48,250 bases of DNA from JABMPO01 sp964539785 (GTDB taxonomy: Bacteria > Fidelibacterota > Marinisomatia > Marinisomatales > TCS56): NCBI GenBank assembly GCA_964539785.1, contig CAZIJQ010000015.1, forward strand, positions 1 to 48,250, in the 5' to 3' direction. The notes below the pieces were generated by a model. The model made no database searches. It saw nothing but the letters and a program-made list of their open reading frames with translations, and was not told the DNA's origin. Each line of letters begins with the position of its first letter. The first letter of the stretch is position 1. The position numbers and the translations under genes are program-made. Positions 24,077 to 33,131 of the stretch are shown here, piece after piece.

Positions 24077-26818
24077 CTACTTCACCAGTATCATTTTTCT
24101 GGATTCAAAAAATCCCGGGCTCGGGGCTTTGATCAACAATTGGTAAATGTATACTCCGGAACTTAATTGAAGGCCAGATTCGTTTCTACCATCCCAATTG
24201 TATTGCCGATAGCCTGCCGGCAGCCAATCATCAACAACTGTTTTGACAAGTCGACCACGGATATCATAAATATTGAGTAAAACATGTGATTCGACCGGCA
24301 GCGAATAATTGATATTTGTAATGGAATTAAAAGGATTCGGATAATTTTGTTCAAGCCGGTAGCTGGTGGGGATTCCAGTAAAAAATTCATTGTCTGTGGC
24401 AACTCCCTGTATTAAGGAAAATTTTATGGCATCAGCACGTATTACCGGCCCGCTGGTGTACTGCCCCTCGTCCTTGACCTGAATTATGATTTGCTGATCA
24501 GCCGGTAAATTGAATTCACCCAACAGCACCCAATTACCACTGCCATCATTTTGATCGATGATAACCGTTTCCTGCACACTACCATCGACAATAATCGAAT
24601 ATACTGCACGATCAGTGGAGTTGATAGTTGTGGGTACGATTTCATAAATCGCGTACATACCCGGGTTCGGCAACATTATAGAAAACCGGGCGCTGGCCCC
24701 ATTTCCCAGGTATGCATAGCGGCTGGTGCCACCCCAGGCCTGGGCAACACTGTAATGCCAATCACCATTTTCACTGTAGCAACAAGTGTCTTCATTATCG
24801 ATAATCTGGAAAAAGGGCTCCAGAAAACTCTGCACCGGTAGTCGATAAAGGGGAGTATTCGGATCGTCACTGATAATTTCCAATGTGTCATTCAATGTTC
24901 CAAAATCTTCGCTATAAAGCTGGACAGTTATTGTTTCTGTTGACATACCAGGGATTTGCAATGGAAAACTTGATGCAACTGAAATGGCGGGCGATTCATT
25001 GGTTATTGATGATATTGTCAAATCATTGATACCAAGATTCTGAATCTCCAAATTTCTACTGGCAGTATCTCCAACACTAATAGGTCCGAAATCCAGGACA
25101 GCATTAATTATATTGATATCTCTATTCCTTACAAGAGCCGAGAATCTGATAACATCAGCCACCAGTGCCTCGGTTCCGGTCTGGCTAGCACCGACTCCTG
25201 TCAATTCAACATAATCATCTGAGCCAATCGTGAAATCAGCGGTATACAGGTAAAACCAATCATCAAATACCGGGAATTCAGCCAGGCTGATCGTATCAGC
25301 GCCACTGGAAGTTTGAATGATAAAAGTTGGGGCAGCATAGTCAGAACCAGCATCCGGAACCTGGACGAACAAATTATATAATCCGCTCTGAATTATATCC
25401 GGTGTCCAGCGAACGCTGGCAGTCTCACCGAACCCCAGGTCCGCAACCTGCGCTTCAACACCCCAGGCAACATTGTCAGTACTTGACCAACTACCTGATA
25501 TTGTTTGAAAACCTGCACTTTCATCGTCAAGGTAAATATCATCGGCCCGGTAATACAGGAATTCCGTTGTCAGATTTCCCGCCCTGTCGATTGCTGCCGT
25601 ACTCACCTTTGCTACAATGCCCGGATCAATTGTCTCCAAGGTCTGCCAACTGTCAGTACCGATTGATTCGCAGGTAAAAACATGATATTGTTCATATATA
25701 TCTTTCACGGTAACAAAGGGTGCCGGTTGAAAAAGAGGTTCGTCAGAAGTGATTGTGAACTTTACATCGTTTCCGGTTGGCACTGCCGTAATCTGGATAT
25801 CTGGTGCAGTTGTATCTTGCGTGCCCAGCCAAAGCTGCATTGCTTCAACTGCCGTGCAATAACGGAATTCAACCCCGGGATAATTATTTTCGGCCTGGTG
25901 AGCCAGGTTGTCGATCATTGCAATATTATCCAGAAAATCACCTTCTGGTAAATGTCCCCATAAGCATGCCACTTGATCGATTCCCTGAGCTGCCTGGTAA
26001 AATAAAGTATCCATAATATTTTGACTGGCGACCCGTCCAAGATGTGCCGAACGCAGATTCCAGCCCCGATCACCGCCGGGCAGCTGATAATTTAAGTCTG
26101 ATGGCTGGTAGGGGATAAAACTGGAAGGTGCTTGCGACCAGTGAAAAGTATTATCTAAAGGCTCATCGGTATCGGTCCGATCAGCGGGATAATCATTATG
26201 CATGCTGAAGGGAAAGAGATCATTTATAGTTGCCTGCCAGTCATTGTCCATATAATGCCATCCGCTGCGGTAGGAAACGGGGAAAACATTCTCCTCCAAC
26301 AGATAATTAGCCAGGGTATAATTCCAATCATCCCGGCATTCATCAAATGTCAGAGACTGATTCCAAAAATACTGTCCATCCTGATCATAATCGGTCCATT
26401 TGAAGGTGTGGTAATGCAAGGATAATTCATCACCATTTGCCAACACGTTTTGGCCGTGGTATTTCTGCATTAGATATAATGTCATCGTGTTTGGCAACGG
26501 AACATCTCGATTTGTGGCATAGCGGAAGATATTACCGCCCATCATCCACCAGGTCAATTTTACCGGTTGCCCATATGAATCAATAAACTGTTGGCGGAAT
26601 GCCGGATCCATAACCTGATAGGCATTAGCTTGCGGATCAGTGTATAAAGATAGATTATAGGTATTCGCATAACGGGATACGCTCATTCCATCCCAGATTG
26701 CAGTATCTGATCCCAGCACCAGATATACCTTGCCAAGCGCACCAACCGTGGAATCAAAAATAACCAGAGCAGCAAGTATTAATTTAATCGTGTGGTAAAT
26801 GTATTTTCTATTCAGCAT
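24077..26818 (-). CDS. Secreted deacetylase-like protein with two golvesin-type domains and a C-terminal sorting domain
   Basis: A 913-residue secreted protein. The start at 26818 gives a signal peptide (MLNRKYIYHTIKLILAALVIF); an upstream ATG overlaps the previous gene. Residues ~30-345 resemble a polysaccharide deacetylase fold: a LSLHYHTFKWTD histidine motif, a YRSGWHYMDNDWQ segment and an HLPEGDF end. Residues ~425-565 are a golvesin-C/xanthan-lyase-like beta domain (GFQTISGSWSS). Residues ~570-665 are an ASH-type Ig-like domain (LDFGPISVGDTASRNLEI). Residues ~670-810 are a second golvesin-like domain. The last ~85 residues, from YRLEQNYPNPFN to the end, are the FlgD-like/type A sorting domain used by type IX secretion in FCB bacteria. 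Role in processing extracellular polysaccharide is inferred. It begins 5 bp after the S46 gene's stop. Confidence 0.82.
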   Translation of the reverse strand: MLNRKYIYHTIKLILAALVIFDSTVGALGKVYLVLGSDTAIWDGMSVSRYANTYNLSLYTDPQANAYQVMDPAFRQQFIDSYGQPVKLTWWMMGGNIFRYATNRDVPLPNTMTLYLMQKYHGQNVLANGDELSLHYHTFKWTDYDQDGQYFWNQSLTFDECRDDWNYTLANYLLEENVFPVSYRSGWHYMDNDWQATINDLFPFSMHNDYPADRTDTDEPLDNTFHWSQAPSSFIPYQPSDLNYQLPGGDRGWNLRSAHLGRVASQNIMDTLFYQAAQGIDQVACLWGHLPEGDFLDNIAMIDNLAHQAENNYPGVEFRYCTAVEAMQLWLGTQDTTAPDIQITAVPTGNDVKFTITSDEPLFQPAPFVTVKDIYEQYHVFTCESIGTDSWQTLETIDPGIVAKVSTAAIDRAGNLTTEFLYYRADDIYLDDESAGFQTISGSWSSTDNVAWGVEAQVADLGFGETASVRWTPDIIQSGLYNLFVQVPDAGSDYAAPTFIIQTSSGADTISLAEFPVFDDWFYLYTADFTIGSDDYVELTGVGASQTGTEALVADVIRFSALVRNRDINIINAVLDFGPISVGDTASRNLEIQNLGINDLTISSITNESPAISVASSFPLQIPGMSTETITVQLYSEDFGTLNDTLEIISDDPNTPLYRLPVQSFLEPFFQIIDNEDTCCYSENGDWHYSVAQAWGGTSRYAYLGNGASARFSIMLPNPGMYAIYEIVPTTINSTDRAVYSIIVDGSVQETVIIDQNDGSGNWVLLGEFNLPADQQIIIQVKDEGQYTSGPVIRADAIKFSLIQGVATDNEFFTGIPTSYRLEQNYPNPFNSITNINYSLPVESHVLLNIYDIRGRLVKTVVDDWLPAGYRQYNWDGRNESGLQLSSGVYIYQLLIKAPSPGFFESRKMILVK

Positions 26819-26823
26819 TTTGA

Positions 26824-28965
26824 CTATAATCCAATTTCGTTTAATATGTTTGTTGCTCCACTGTATTTTTCCAGGATCCATAATACATAGCGAATATCAA
26901 CTGCTATGGATCGGCTGTAGGATTCGTTCCAGGCAAAATCGTTGATTGTGGCTTCGTAGGCCCGATCGAAATTAATCCCAACCAGTTTACCGCGGGAATT
27001 CATAACTGCGCTACCCGAATTTCCACCGGTCGTATCCATATTATAAAGCAGGCCCACCGGAACTGAATTCAACCTGGAATGATGATAGCGGCCAAAATCT
27101 CCAACCTGATGCAGATCGATAATTTTCTGGGGAAGATCAAACGGCGCGTGACCTTTTTTCTCGATCGCACCAGCCAGGGTTGAAATGGGGGAATAATGAG
27201 TGGCGTCCTTCGGCGAATAGCCCCTGATATGGCCAAATGTCAGCCGCAGGGTACCATTGGCATCAGGGATAAAATCCCGATCCAGATAGCCAATTTTAAC
27301 TTCAATCAATAAATTATGCAGACGATCCAATTCCCCTGACCGGGCTTCAGCAACTAAACGCTGATCTTCATAGACAGGATATAAATCTATGATCAACTCC
27401 AACAGCGGATCCTTTACTTTTTCCAGATCGTTGGCAGTCATTGTCAATAATTGGCGAACAAACTCAGGATCGCTGATCCTCGATTTATGCAATGCCTTCG
27501 AAACGTAGCGATTAATCTTACGAGAGCTGGTGCTTTTACCAATCCTTGAATCCAGGTCTGCAATCCGATAATCACCCGGCAGATAATTATAGCGTTCCAG
27601 CATGTCCTGCAGCAGCGCTTCATCCGCCGGGTTATGATAATTTTCCAGCCGCTCAAATAAATTCTCAATGGTCCGATCCAGATTGCGGGTCATGTAGGGT
27701 TTTATTCGTTCCTGTTCGGCCTTCGGCAGCTCAAGGGCCATTTCGTACACTGTAAATGCCGTTCTAAATAAAACTGAACTGTACTTAATATTTCTCAACA
27801 CAAATTCATAATCATAGCGTTTGCGCTTTTGAGAATAGACCGTACCAATATCTGCCAGAATATTGCCGTACCGCTCTTTTCTTTCAGGATTACTATCGAT
27901 GTATTCCTGTAATTCCTGCTCCATTCGAATGCGCTCTTCGACCAGTCCGATTCGGTCAATCCCCTGTATTTTACCGCGATAATTTTTCATGCGGTTGGAG
28001 AGTCCTTTAATACGGGAAGTCAATTTCAGGGCAACATCGCGATCATCAACACCAAATCCTTCCAGTACGGAAATCTGCCACTGGTATAAATCGGCAGTTG
28101 TCGGCATTCGAATATCATATTCAAATGCCAGGTGATGAGAAGTCCGATGGCGGTAGGTCCGGCCGGGATATCCCAGAATGAATACGAAATCATCTTCATC
28201 AACACCATTGGGCTCAATTTCAATTACTTTTTCCGGCTCATAGGGAATATTATCTTCGGAATAATCGGCGGAACTACCATCCGGAGCGACATAGACCCGC
28301 ATGAGTGAGAAATCACCGGTATGCCGGGGCCACATCCAGTTATCAATCTCGCCACCGAAATTCCCGATGGAGCGGGGCGGTGCGTAAACCAGACGCACGT
28401 CCTTCAAATATTTATATAAAAATATCACATAGGTTCGTCCTATAAACATTTCAGCCACTTCCGCCCTGAGCCCGGGATAATCTTCTTCGGCCTGTAGCTC
28501 GATCGATTTAATCTGATTTTTTATGGCCTCGGAGCGGTCAGCCGGATCCATTCCCTCCACAATAACTGACGTAACCGATTCGGAAACATCGTAATAATCC
28601 GCAGTTATTCGAACCTGGTAACCCTCAGCCCGGACTTCCTGCTCGCGAGTTGCAGCATGAAATCCATTTTCGAGGAAATCATTCATTGGTGTGCTGGCAT
28701 CCCGAATGGCTTCGTAAGCACAATGATGATTGGTAAGTATCAATCCCTGGGAAGAAACAAATGAACCTGAACAACCACCAACCTTACAAATGCCGTCGAT
28801 CAAACTGATACCATCAGGATTATATAACTCCCAACCAGCAATTTCAAAACCCAATTGATCGAGGTCCAATTTGTCAATCTCGCTCAGAGGATACATTCCC
28901 TCCTCTGCAAAATTTATGTTCATAATAATCAGAAAAATGATCAAGAAATTCAGGACCGATTTCAT
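26824..28965 (-). CDS. S46 family dipeptidyl-peptidase, DPP11-like
   Basis: A 713-residue exported serine exopeptidase releasing dipeptides from peptide N-termini. The signal peptide is MKSVLNFLIIFLIIMNINFA. The triad is His81 (TNHHC), Asp218 (RHTGDFS) and Ser650 (TGGNSGS). The helical insert between the two beta barrels covers about residues 285-560. The residue 18 positions after the catalytic serine is Arg668 (NFDRAY); in the family this position is Arg in DPP11 (Asp/Glu specific) and Gly in DPP7 (hydrophobic), so acidic preference is predicted. The likely location is the periplasm, feeding dipeptides to uptake. It probably shares a transcript with the secreted protein 5 bp downstream. Confidence 0.94.
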   Translation of the reverse strand: MKSVLNFLIIFLIIMNINFAEEGMYPLSEIDKLDLDQLGFEIAGWELYNPDGISLIDGICKVGGCSGSFVSSQGLILTNHHCAYEAIRDASTPMNDFLENGFHAATREQEVRAEGYQVRITADYYDVSESVTSVIVEGMDPADRSEAIKNQIKSIELQAEEDYPGLRAEVAEMFIGRTYVIFLYKYLKDVRLVYAPPRSIGNFGGEIDNWMWPRHTGDFSLMRVYVAPDGSSADYSEDNIPYEPEKVIEIEPNGVDEDDFVFILGYPGRTYRHRTSHHLAFEYDIRMPTTADLYQWQISVLEGFGVDDRDVALKLTSRIKGLSNRMKNYRGKIQGIDRIGLVEERIRMEQELQEYIDSNPERKERYGNILADIGTVYSQKRKRYDYEFVLRNIKYSSVLFRTAFTVYEMALELPKAEQERIKPYMTRNLDRTIENLFERLENYHNPADEALLQDMLERYNYLPGDYRIADLDSRIGKSTSSRKINRYVSKALHKSRISDPEFVRQLLTMTANDLEKVKDPLLELIIDLYPVYEDQRLVAEARSGELDRLHNLLIEVKIGYLDRDFIPDANGTLRLTFGHIRGYSPKDATHYSPISTLAGAIEKKGHAPFDLPQKIIDLHQVGDFGRYHHSRLNSVPVGLLYNMDTTGGNSGSAVMNSRGKLVGINFDRAYEATINDFAWNESYSRSIAVDIRYVLWILEKYSGATNILNEIGL

Positions 28966-29041
28966 ACTTGCTCCGGTTAGATTTTATCGCTGAATTTAGA
29001 CAATCGTTTTAAACTACTCAGCACATAATACACCTGAAATA

Positions 29042-29070
29042 AAAATGCCACTCAAGACGAGTGGCATTTT
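29042..29070 (-). terminator. Rho-independent terminator after msrBA
   Basis: Twelve-bp stem AAAATGCCACTC / GAGTGGCATTTT with a 5-nt loop; on the minus strand it continues into TTTTTATTT. It lies 27 bp past the msrBA stop and could also act weakly on the plus strand. Confidence 0.85.
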
Positions 29071-29096
29071 AGTTACATTAACTGATAAACCGGTTA

Positions 29097-29999
29097 TTAG
29101 AATTTCTTTTGATAAAAATGACAATAGGGCGTTGATCCTTTGTTATCGTAATAATCCTGATGATAGTTTTCGGCCGGCCAGAAGGTGGAAGCCGAGGTTA
29201 ATTCCGTTGCCACATTATAACCTTTTTCCTCAAGTACGCCAATCAATTTTTCGGCCACTTCTTTCTGTTCATCATCAAGATAGAATATTCCCGATCGATA
29301 CTGCGACCCAATGTCCGGTCCCTGGCGGTTCATCTGGGTGGGATCGTGGGTTTCAAAGAACAAGATTGCCAGTTCCTCATAACTGACCTTAGCTGGGTCG
29401 TAAATCACTTCGACCGCCTCAGTATGGCCGGTATTGGTATTACACACTTCTTTATAGGTGGGATTGTCTTTATCTCCGCCGGTGTAACCAACTGTTGTGG
29501 ATATAACACCGGGAAGTTTCTGAAGATGGTATTCGGTACCCCAGAAGCAACCAGATGCAAATATTGCCTTAGCTGTACTGGGCATTAGTGGTTCAAATGT
29601 CAAAGAAATGGAATTAACACAATGTCGGGTATTTTTACCGGTATAACCTTCACCAAGAAACACATGGCCCAGATGTCCATCGCAATTGGCACAGACAATC
29701 TCGGTACGCTGACCGTCGGCATCCGACAATCGTTTGACAGCTCCGGGTATTTCATCATCGAAACTGGGCCAACCGCAATTCGAGTCAAATTTATCCCCGG
29801 AACGGTAAAGTGGTGCGGAGCACCTTTTACAGGTATAAATACCATCCTCTTTTTGATCGGTGTACTTTCCGGTCCAGGGCATTTCAGTTCCTTTATGAAT
29901 GATAACCTGTTCTTCTTCCGCTGTCAATTTATTATACTGCTGGTCTTGGGCCATTACCACCACCGTTAATATTAATATTGTGTTATTAATCCATTTCAT
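29097..29999 (-). CDS. Exported methionine sulfoxide reductase, MsrB-MsrA fusion
   Basis: A 300-residue repair enzyme with a signal peptide (MKWINNTILILTVVVMA). Residues ~24-137 are MsrB: zinc cysteines Cys57/Cys60 and Cys103/Cys106, catalytic Cys127 (RHCVNS), acting on R-sulfoxides. Residues ~144-300 are MsrA with catalytic Cys151 in GCFWGTEYHL and the GYTGGDKDNPTYKEVCNTNTG segment, acting on S-sulfoxides. The order is MsrB then MsrA, opposite to the PilB-type order of pathogenic Neisseria. It should repair oxidised methionines in the periplasm and needs an electron donor not seen here. The glutaredoxin and BolA genes upstream are on the same strand with an 18-bp gap, so co-transcription is likely. 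Confidence 0.96.
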   Translation of the reverse strand: MKWINNTILILTVVVMAQDQQYNKLTAEEEQVIIHKGTEMPWTGKYTDQKEDGIYTCKRCSAPLYRSGDKFDSNCGWPSFDDEIPGAVKRLSDADGQRTEIVCANCDGHLGHVFLGEGYTGKNTRHCVNSISLTFEPLMPSTAKAIFASGCFWGTEYHLQKLPGVISTTVGYTGGDKDNPTYKEVCNTNTGHTEAVEVIYDPAKVSYEELAILFFETHDPTQMNRQGPDIGSQYRSGIFYLDDEQKEVAEKLIGVLEEKGYNVATELTSASTFWPAENYHQDYYDNKGSTPYCHFYQKKF

Positions 30000-30017
30000 A
30001 ATAATCCAATCGCGAAT

Positions 30018-30347
30018 TTAGGCTTGAGGGTACACAACGGGAACATCCAATAATTTGTGTAATTCACCAGTCTGATACAATTCCGCCATGATATCACTGC
30101 CGCCAATCAATTTACCACGGACAAATAATTGCGGTGAGGTCGGCCAGCCATATAATTCCCGCAATTCCGTAGCGATTGTAGGATGATCATCCAAAATATT
30201 TATGTCGATAAAAATTACTTTCAACTGATTTAAAATGTTGACCGCCCGAGCTGAAAATCCACACAACGGTTGCTTGGCAGTACCTTTTATAAATAATACA
30301 ACTTCATCGTTTTCAACGACCTCTTTTATCTTATCAGCATATTTCAT
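30018..30347 (-). CDS. grxD: Monothiol CGFS glutaredoxin
   Basis: A 109-residue Grx4-type glutaredoxin that binds a [2Fe-2S] cluster with glutathione and a BolA partner. The active site is CGFS (residues 29-32) after FIKGTAKQPL; further family motifs are WPTSPQLFVRGKLIGG. The start at the ATG of 30347 is chosen because it overlaps the bolA stop in an ATGA arrangement, with GGA nine bases upstream; a TTG two codons earlier is possible. Adjacent BolA makes the assignment strong. Confidence 0.95.
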   Translation of the reverse strand: MKYADKIKEVVENDEVVLFIKGTAKQPLCGFSARAVNILNQLKVIFIDINILDDHPTIATELRELYGWPTSPQLFVRGKLIGGSDIMAELYQTGELHKLLDVPVVYPQA

Positions 30348-30631
30348 TGCCAATTATCCTTTTTTCGAGTTTTTATTGTTAATGCATGGATAAAACCCCC
30401 ATTTATTTGCATCAAATCGGTCAACGAATTATGTACCATTCGATGTTGGTCGATTAATACAATTCCTTCAAAAATATGAGATTTAACTTCAACATTCAGA
30501 TGTGTTCCCTTACGTTCACTGGGACTGTAATGTTCTGGTAGGTCCTGTTTTCCGTTTACCAATACAATTGAACTGGGGAAATCCTGGTTCAATCGGTCCA
30601 GTACGGTTTGAATATTTTGTAGGGCATTCAT
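30344..30631 (-). CDS. BolA family protein
   Basis: A 95-residue BolA-like protein. The class signature is HRMVHNSLTDLM followed by GGFIHALTIKTR. With CGFS glutaredoxins, BolA proteins form cluster-bridged heterodimers that take part in iron-sulfur trafficking and sensing. The 4-bp overlap with the glutaredoxin gene supports that pairing. Confidence 0.92.
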   Translation of the reverse strand: MNALQNIQTVLDRLNQDFPSSIVLVNGKQDLPEHYSPSERKGTHLNVEVKSHIFEGIVLIDQHRMVHNSLTDLMQINGGFIHALTIKTRKKDNWQ

Positions 30632-30813
30632 AATCTTTATTGAGATGGGTTCTCATTTAATAACATACAACATAGTTAGTTCCCACAAATTGAGATATAT
30701 TAACCTACCTTCACAGAAACCCCGGTAGCTGTTAAAATGAGTGCTGGTTCTGATATAGATGAAACGAGACGGGATTAGGTTTAGGGCAAGTATATGAAGT
30801 TATGAGGGGATAA

Positions 30814-31059
30814 CTATTTTCGCCAGATGACTTTGGCTAACTCGTAAAACCCCACCACCAGACCGAGTATCAATCCGGACAATAATAACCACGGGCTGGA
30901 ATCCAACCAGTTGTCCAGCCAATACCCAACCAAACCCAATATAATAACGGACCCTATCAAGGTATAAGATGCGGAGGCAGCTGGACCGGCGGATCGTAAT
31001 GTTTTCTGAAAAAACTCAAAAGAATTGGCAATAAAATTTTTGTTATTATGTTCAGTCAT
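30814..31059 (-). CDS. AtpZ-like membrane protein, away from the ATP synthase operon
   Basis: An 81-residue protein with two membrane helices (~29-48 and ~55-77) and the short GYWLDNWLDSSPW hairpin, matching AtpZ/AtpI-type proteins that in some bacteria form a calcium/magnesium channel with AtpI and are encoded just before atpB. Here the nearest atp gene is about 16 kb away, and the gene instead follows bactofilin by 58 bp on the same strand, so it may be the last gene of the parAB operon. The position is unusual; the family assignment is good. Confidence 0.8.
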   Translation of the reverse strand: MTEHNNKNFIANSFEFFQKTLRSAGPAASASYTLIGSVIILGLVGYWLDNWLDSSPWLLLSGLILGLVVGFYELAKVIWRK

Positions 31060-31117
31060 CTAATAGGATAATATATAGTGGGATTTTTCGAAATCCCAAA
31101 TAATCACGGCATTCGAC

Positions 31118-31468
31118 CTATAAACTGTCTTCATCAAAGGTTAAATCGCATTTCCCTTCAAAGCGCGCGCCTTCTTCAATCAACAGGCTCCGGTACACCA
31201 GATCACCGTTTAAAGTCGATTCCGCTCCCAGAACCACGCGATCTCTTACGGTTACATTACCAAACACCCGCCCATTGATGTGAATATCACTGGCGCTAAT
31301 ATTCCCGATAACCTCTCCTTTACCAGCTACGCGAACGGGTCCATCGGTCTGAACATCACCGGTAATTTTACCATATACAATCAATCCACCTTTGAGGCTG
31401 ACGTTTCCATCGATGACCATCTCAGCTCCAATCATGGAGTGAACATCTTTAAAGTCAATTTTATCCAT
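31118..31468 (-). CDS. Bactofilin
   Basis: A 116-residue polymer-forming cytoskeletal protein. The core (~15-105) is a right-handed beta helix of glycine-rich turns (GNVSLKGGLIVYGKITGDV, then VAGKGEVIGNISA, then GRVFGNVTVRDRVVLG). Bactofilins form nucleotide-free filaments that anchor cell-wall enzymes or ParABS in some species. The gene overlaps the M23 peptidase upstream by 8 bp and the operon also has parA and parB, which makes a spatial-organisation role likely. Confidence 0.92.
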   Translation of the reverse strand: MDKIDFKDVHSMIGAEMVIDGNVSLKGGLIVYGKITGDVQTDGPVRVAGKGEVIGNISASDIHINGRVFGNVTVRDRVVLGAESTLNGDLVYRSLLIEEGARFEGKCDLTFDEDSL

Positions 31469-32261
31469 CGTTGGATGTACTCACATTCTTTTCATGTAAT
31501 TCAGGAAAAAACACCTTGGGATCCACGGCAACGCCGTCCTTCCAGATTTCAAAATGCAAATGCGGACCGGAGGAAATTCCCGTATTTCCTCCCAAGGCAA
31601 TGACATCACCACGGTTGACATAATCACGCTGATTTACCAGATTGCGCTGGTTATGCCCATAAACCGTAAAATAATTATTTCCGTGATAGACAATGATATA
31701 ATTGCCCATGTTGTAGGTCCAGCCGGAAAATATTACAAATCCGGCAGCAGCGGTTAATATGGGATCACCTTCCCTGACAGCAATATCAACTCCGTAATGG
31801 TTCTCATGGGTGAAAGCGGATACTACATTCACATCGCGAGTTACGAAGCCTTCAACCGGTAAAACTGACGGTAAATTTTCAGAGAACGATAACAGAATAT
31901 CAGCTTTCTTAAGTAAATCGGTAGCTGTTTCCGCTGAATCAGCTGTTAACGGTTCAGGATTAAACTTAATATCCGATCCAAGTGTTTTTCTTACCGCAGT
32001 ATTCATGTGCTTGATTTGTTTAAGCTCACGCATCAGATCAATAACTTCCATTCTTTCACTTGCAAGCTGTTGATATTTCAATTCCAGCGCGTTGTGTTCC
32101 AGAACCTTCGGCCCGAAATAAGCTAACATAATAATCAGTCCGGTAATAAATAAAATCGTTAATCCGATGATGATACGAATAAACTTTCGGCTGATCAGAA
32201 AACTGCGATTATTTTCAGAATTATCCGGTACAATCAGGATCGTATATTTGGAAGCCTTCAT
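31461..32261 (-). CDS. M23 (LytM) peptidoglycan endopeptidase
   Basis: A 266-residue membrane-anchored peptidase. One membrane helix (~27-50) is followed by a coiled-coil segment (~55-95) and the LytM domain (~140-250). The zinc site is His155 and Asp159 (HYGVD) with His236, and His203 plus His234 are the further active-site histidines (HLHFEIW). It is expected to cut stem-peptide cross-links in the periplasm. Because all ligands are present it should be active rather than an EnvC-type activator. Linked to bactofilin, which in other bacteria recruits M23 enzymes such as Csd1-type proteins. Confidence 0.93.
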   Translation of the reverse strand: MKASKYTILIVPDNSENNRSFLISRKFIRIIIGLTILFITGLIIMLAYFGPKVLEHNALELKYQQLASERMEVIDLMRELKQIKHMNTAVRKTLGSDIKFNPEPLTADSAETATDLLKKADILLSFSENLPSVLPVEGFVTRDVNVVSAFTHENHYGVDIAVREGDPILTAAAGFVIFSGWTYNMGNYIIVYHGNNYFTVYGHNQRNLVNQRDYVNRGDVIALGGNTGISSGPHLHFEIWKDGVAVDPKVFFPELHEKNVSTSNDG

Positions 32262-32267
32262 AAATTT

Positions 32268-33131
32268 TTAATTTTCAATCGAGTGTAACAATTCTAACAA
32301 TCGTTCCAGATCATCATTGGAATAATATGATATTGTAATACTACCATTATTTTTACCGGATTTGATTCTCACTTTTGTCCCAAGAATTGATATTAGTTCA
32401 TCTTCTAGTCTTTTAATCTGAGGTGAGATACGGCGGGTTTTGCCTTTTTTTGATCCCAGGGGTTTTTCAGACGTGGAATCTTTTACAATAGCTTCGGTCA
32501 TTCGAACGCTCAAACCATGGCGGATTATCCGTTCTCCCAGAGTCAATTGGGCTGCAACCGTTTTCAAACCCAACAGTGCCCGGCCATGACCCGCAGTAAG
32601 TTCTTGGTCTCGCAGCTTACGTTTAATTTCCGCTGGCAATTTTAACAATCGCAGAGAATTGGTGATCGTAACTCGCTTTTTGCCAACTGCACGAGCAATG
32701 GCGTCCTGTGATAAATCGTGCTTACCTGACAAAACAGCAAAGGCTTCCGCTTCTTCAATGGGATTCAGGTTTTCCCGCTGAATATTCTCGATTAAGGAAA
32801 CTTCCATGATGTCTACATCATCAGTAATTTCTATAACGTAAGCCGGAATTTCTTTAAGACCGGCAATCTTGGATGCCCGCCAGCGGCGTTCACCAGCAAT
32901 CAGAATATATTGACCATCATTTTCCCGAACTGTTACCGGAGTAATTACACCCTTCTGACGAATTGAAGCCGCCAGTTCCTGTAAAGCGTCTTCATCAAAT
33001 ATCTGCCGAGGCTGCAGCGGGTTGGGTGCGATCCGATTGATGGGGATGGCATCAACACCAGCACCACCAGATGTTCCGCCCTGATGGGACGCAATTATGG
33101 CATCCAGACCTTTACCGAGCCGTCTTACCAT
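32268..33131 (-). CDS. parB: Chromosome-partition protein ParB
   Basis: A 287-residue ParB. The N-terminal CTPase domain has NPLQPRQIFDEDALQELAASI and the GERRWRA box (~76-82) with IENIQRENLNP; the central HTH binds parS (LSQDAIARAVGKKRVTITNSLRLL); the C-terminal ~50 residues dimerise. The start overlaps parA by 20 bp, as is common. I found no parS-like 16-mer in the window. Confidence 0.96.
   Translation of the reverse strand: MVRRLGKGLDAIIASHQGGTSGGAGVDAIPINRIAPNPLQPRQIFDEDALQELAASIRQKGVITPVTVRENDGQYILIAGERRWRASKIAGLKEIPAYVIEITDDVDIMEVSLIENIQRENLNPIEEAEAFAVLSGKHDLSQDAIARAVGKKRVTITNSLRLLKLPAEIKRKLRDQELTAGHGRALLGLKTVAAQLTLGERIIRHGLSVRMTEAIVKDSTSEKPLGSKKGKTRRISPQIKRLEDELISILGTKVRIKSGKNNGSITISYYSNDDLERLLELLHSIEN

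Noticed and set aside
26819..26881. Upstream ATG for the secreted protein
   Set aside because: Would overlap the S46 gene by 58 bp and bury the signal peptide behind 21 polar residues.
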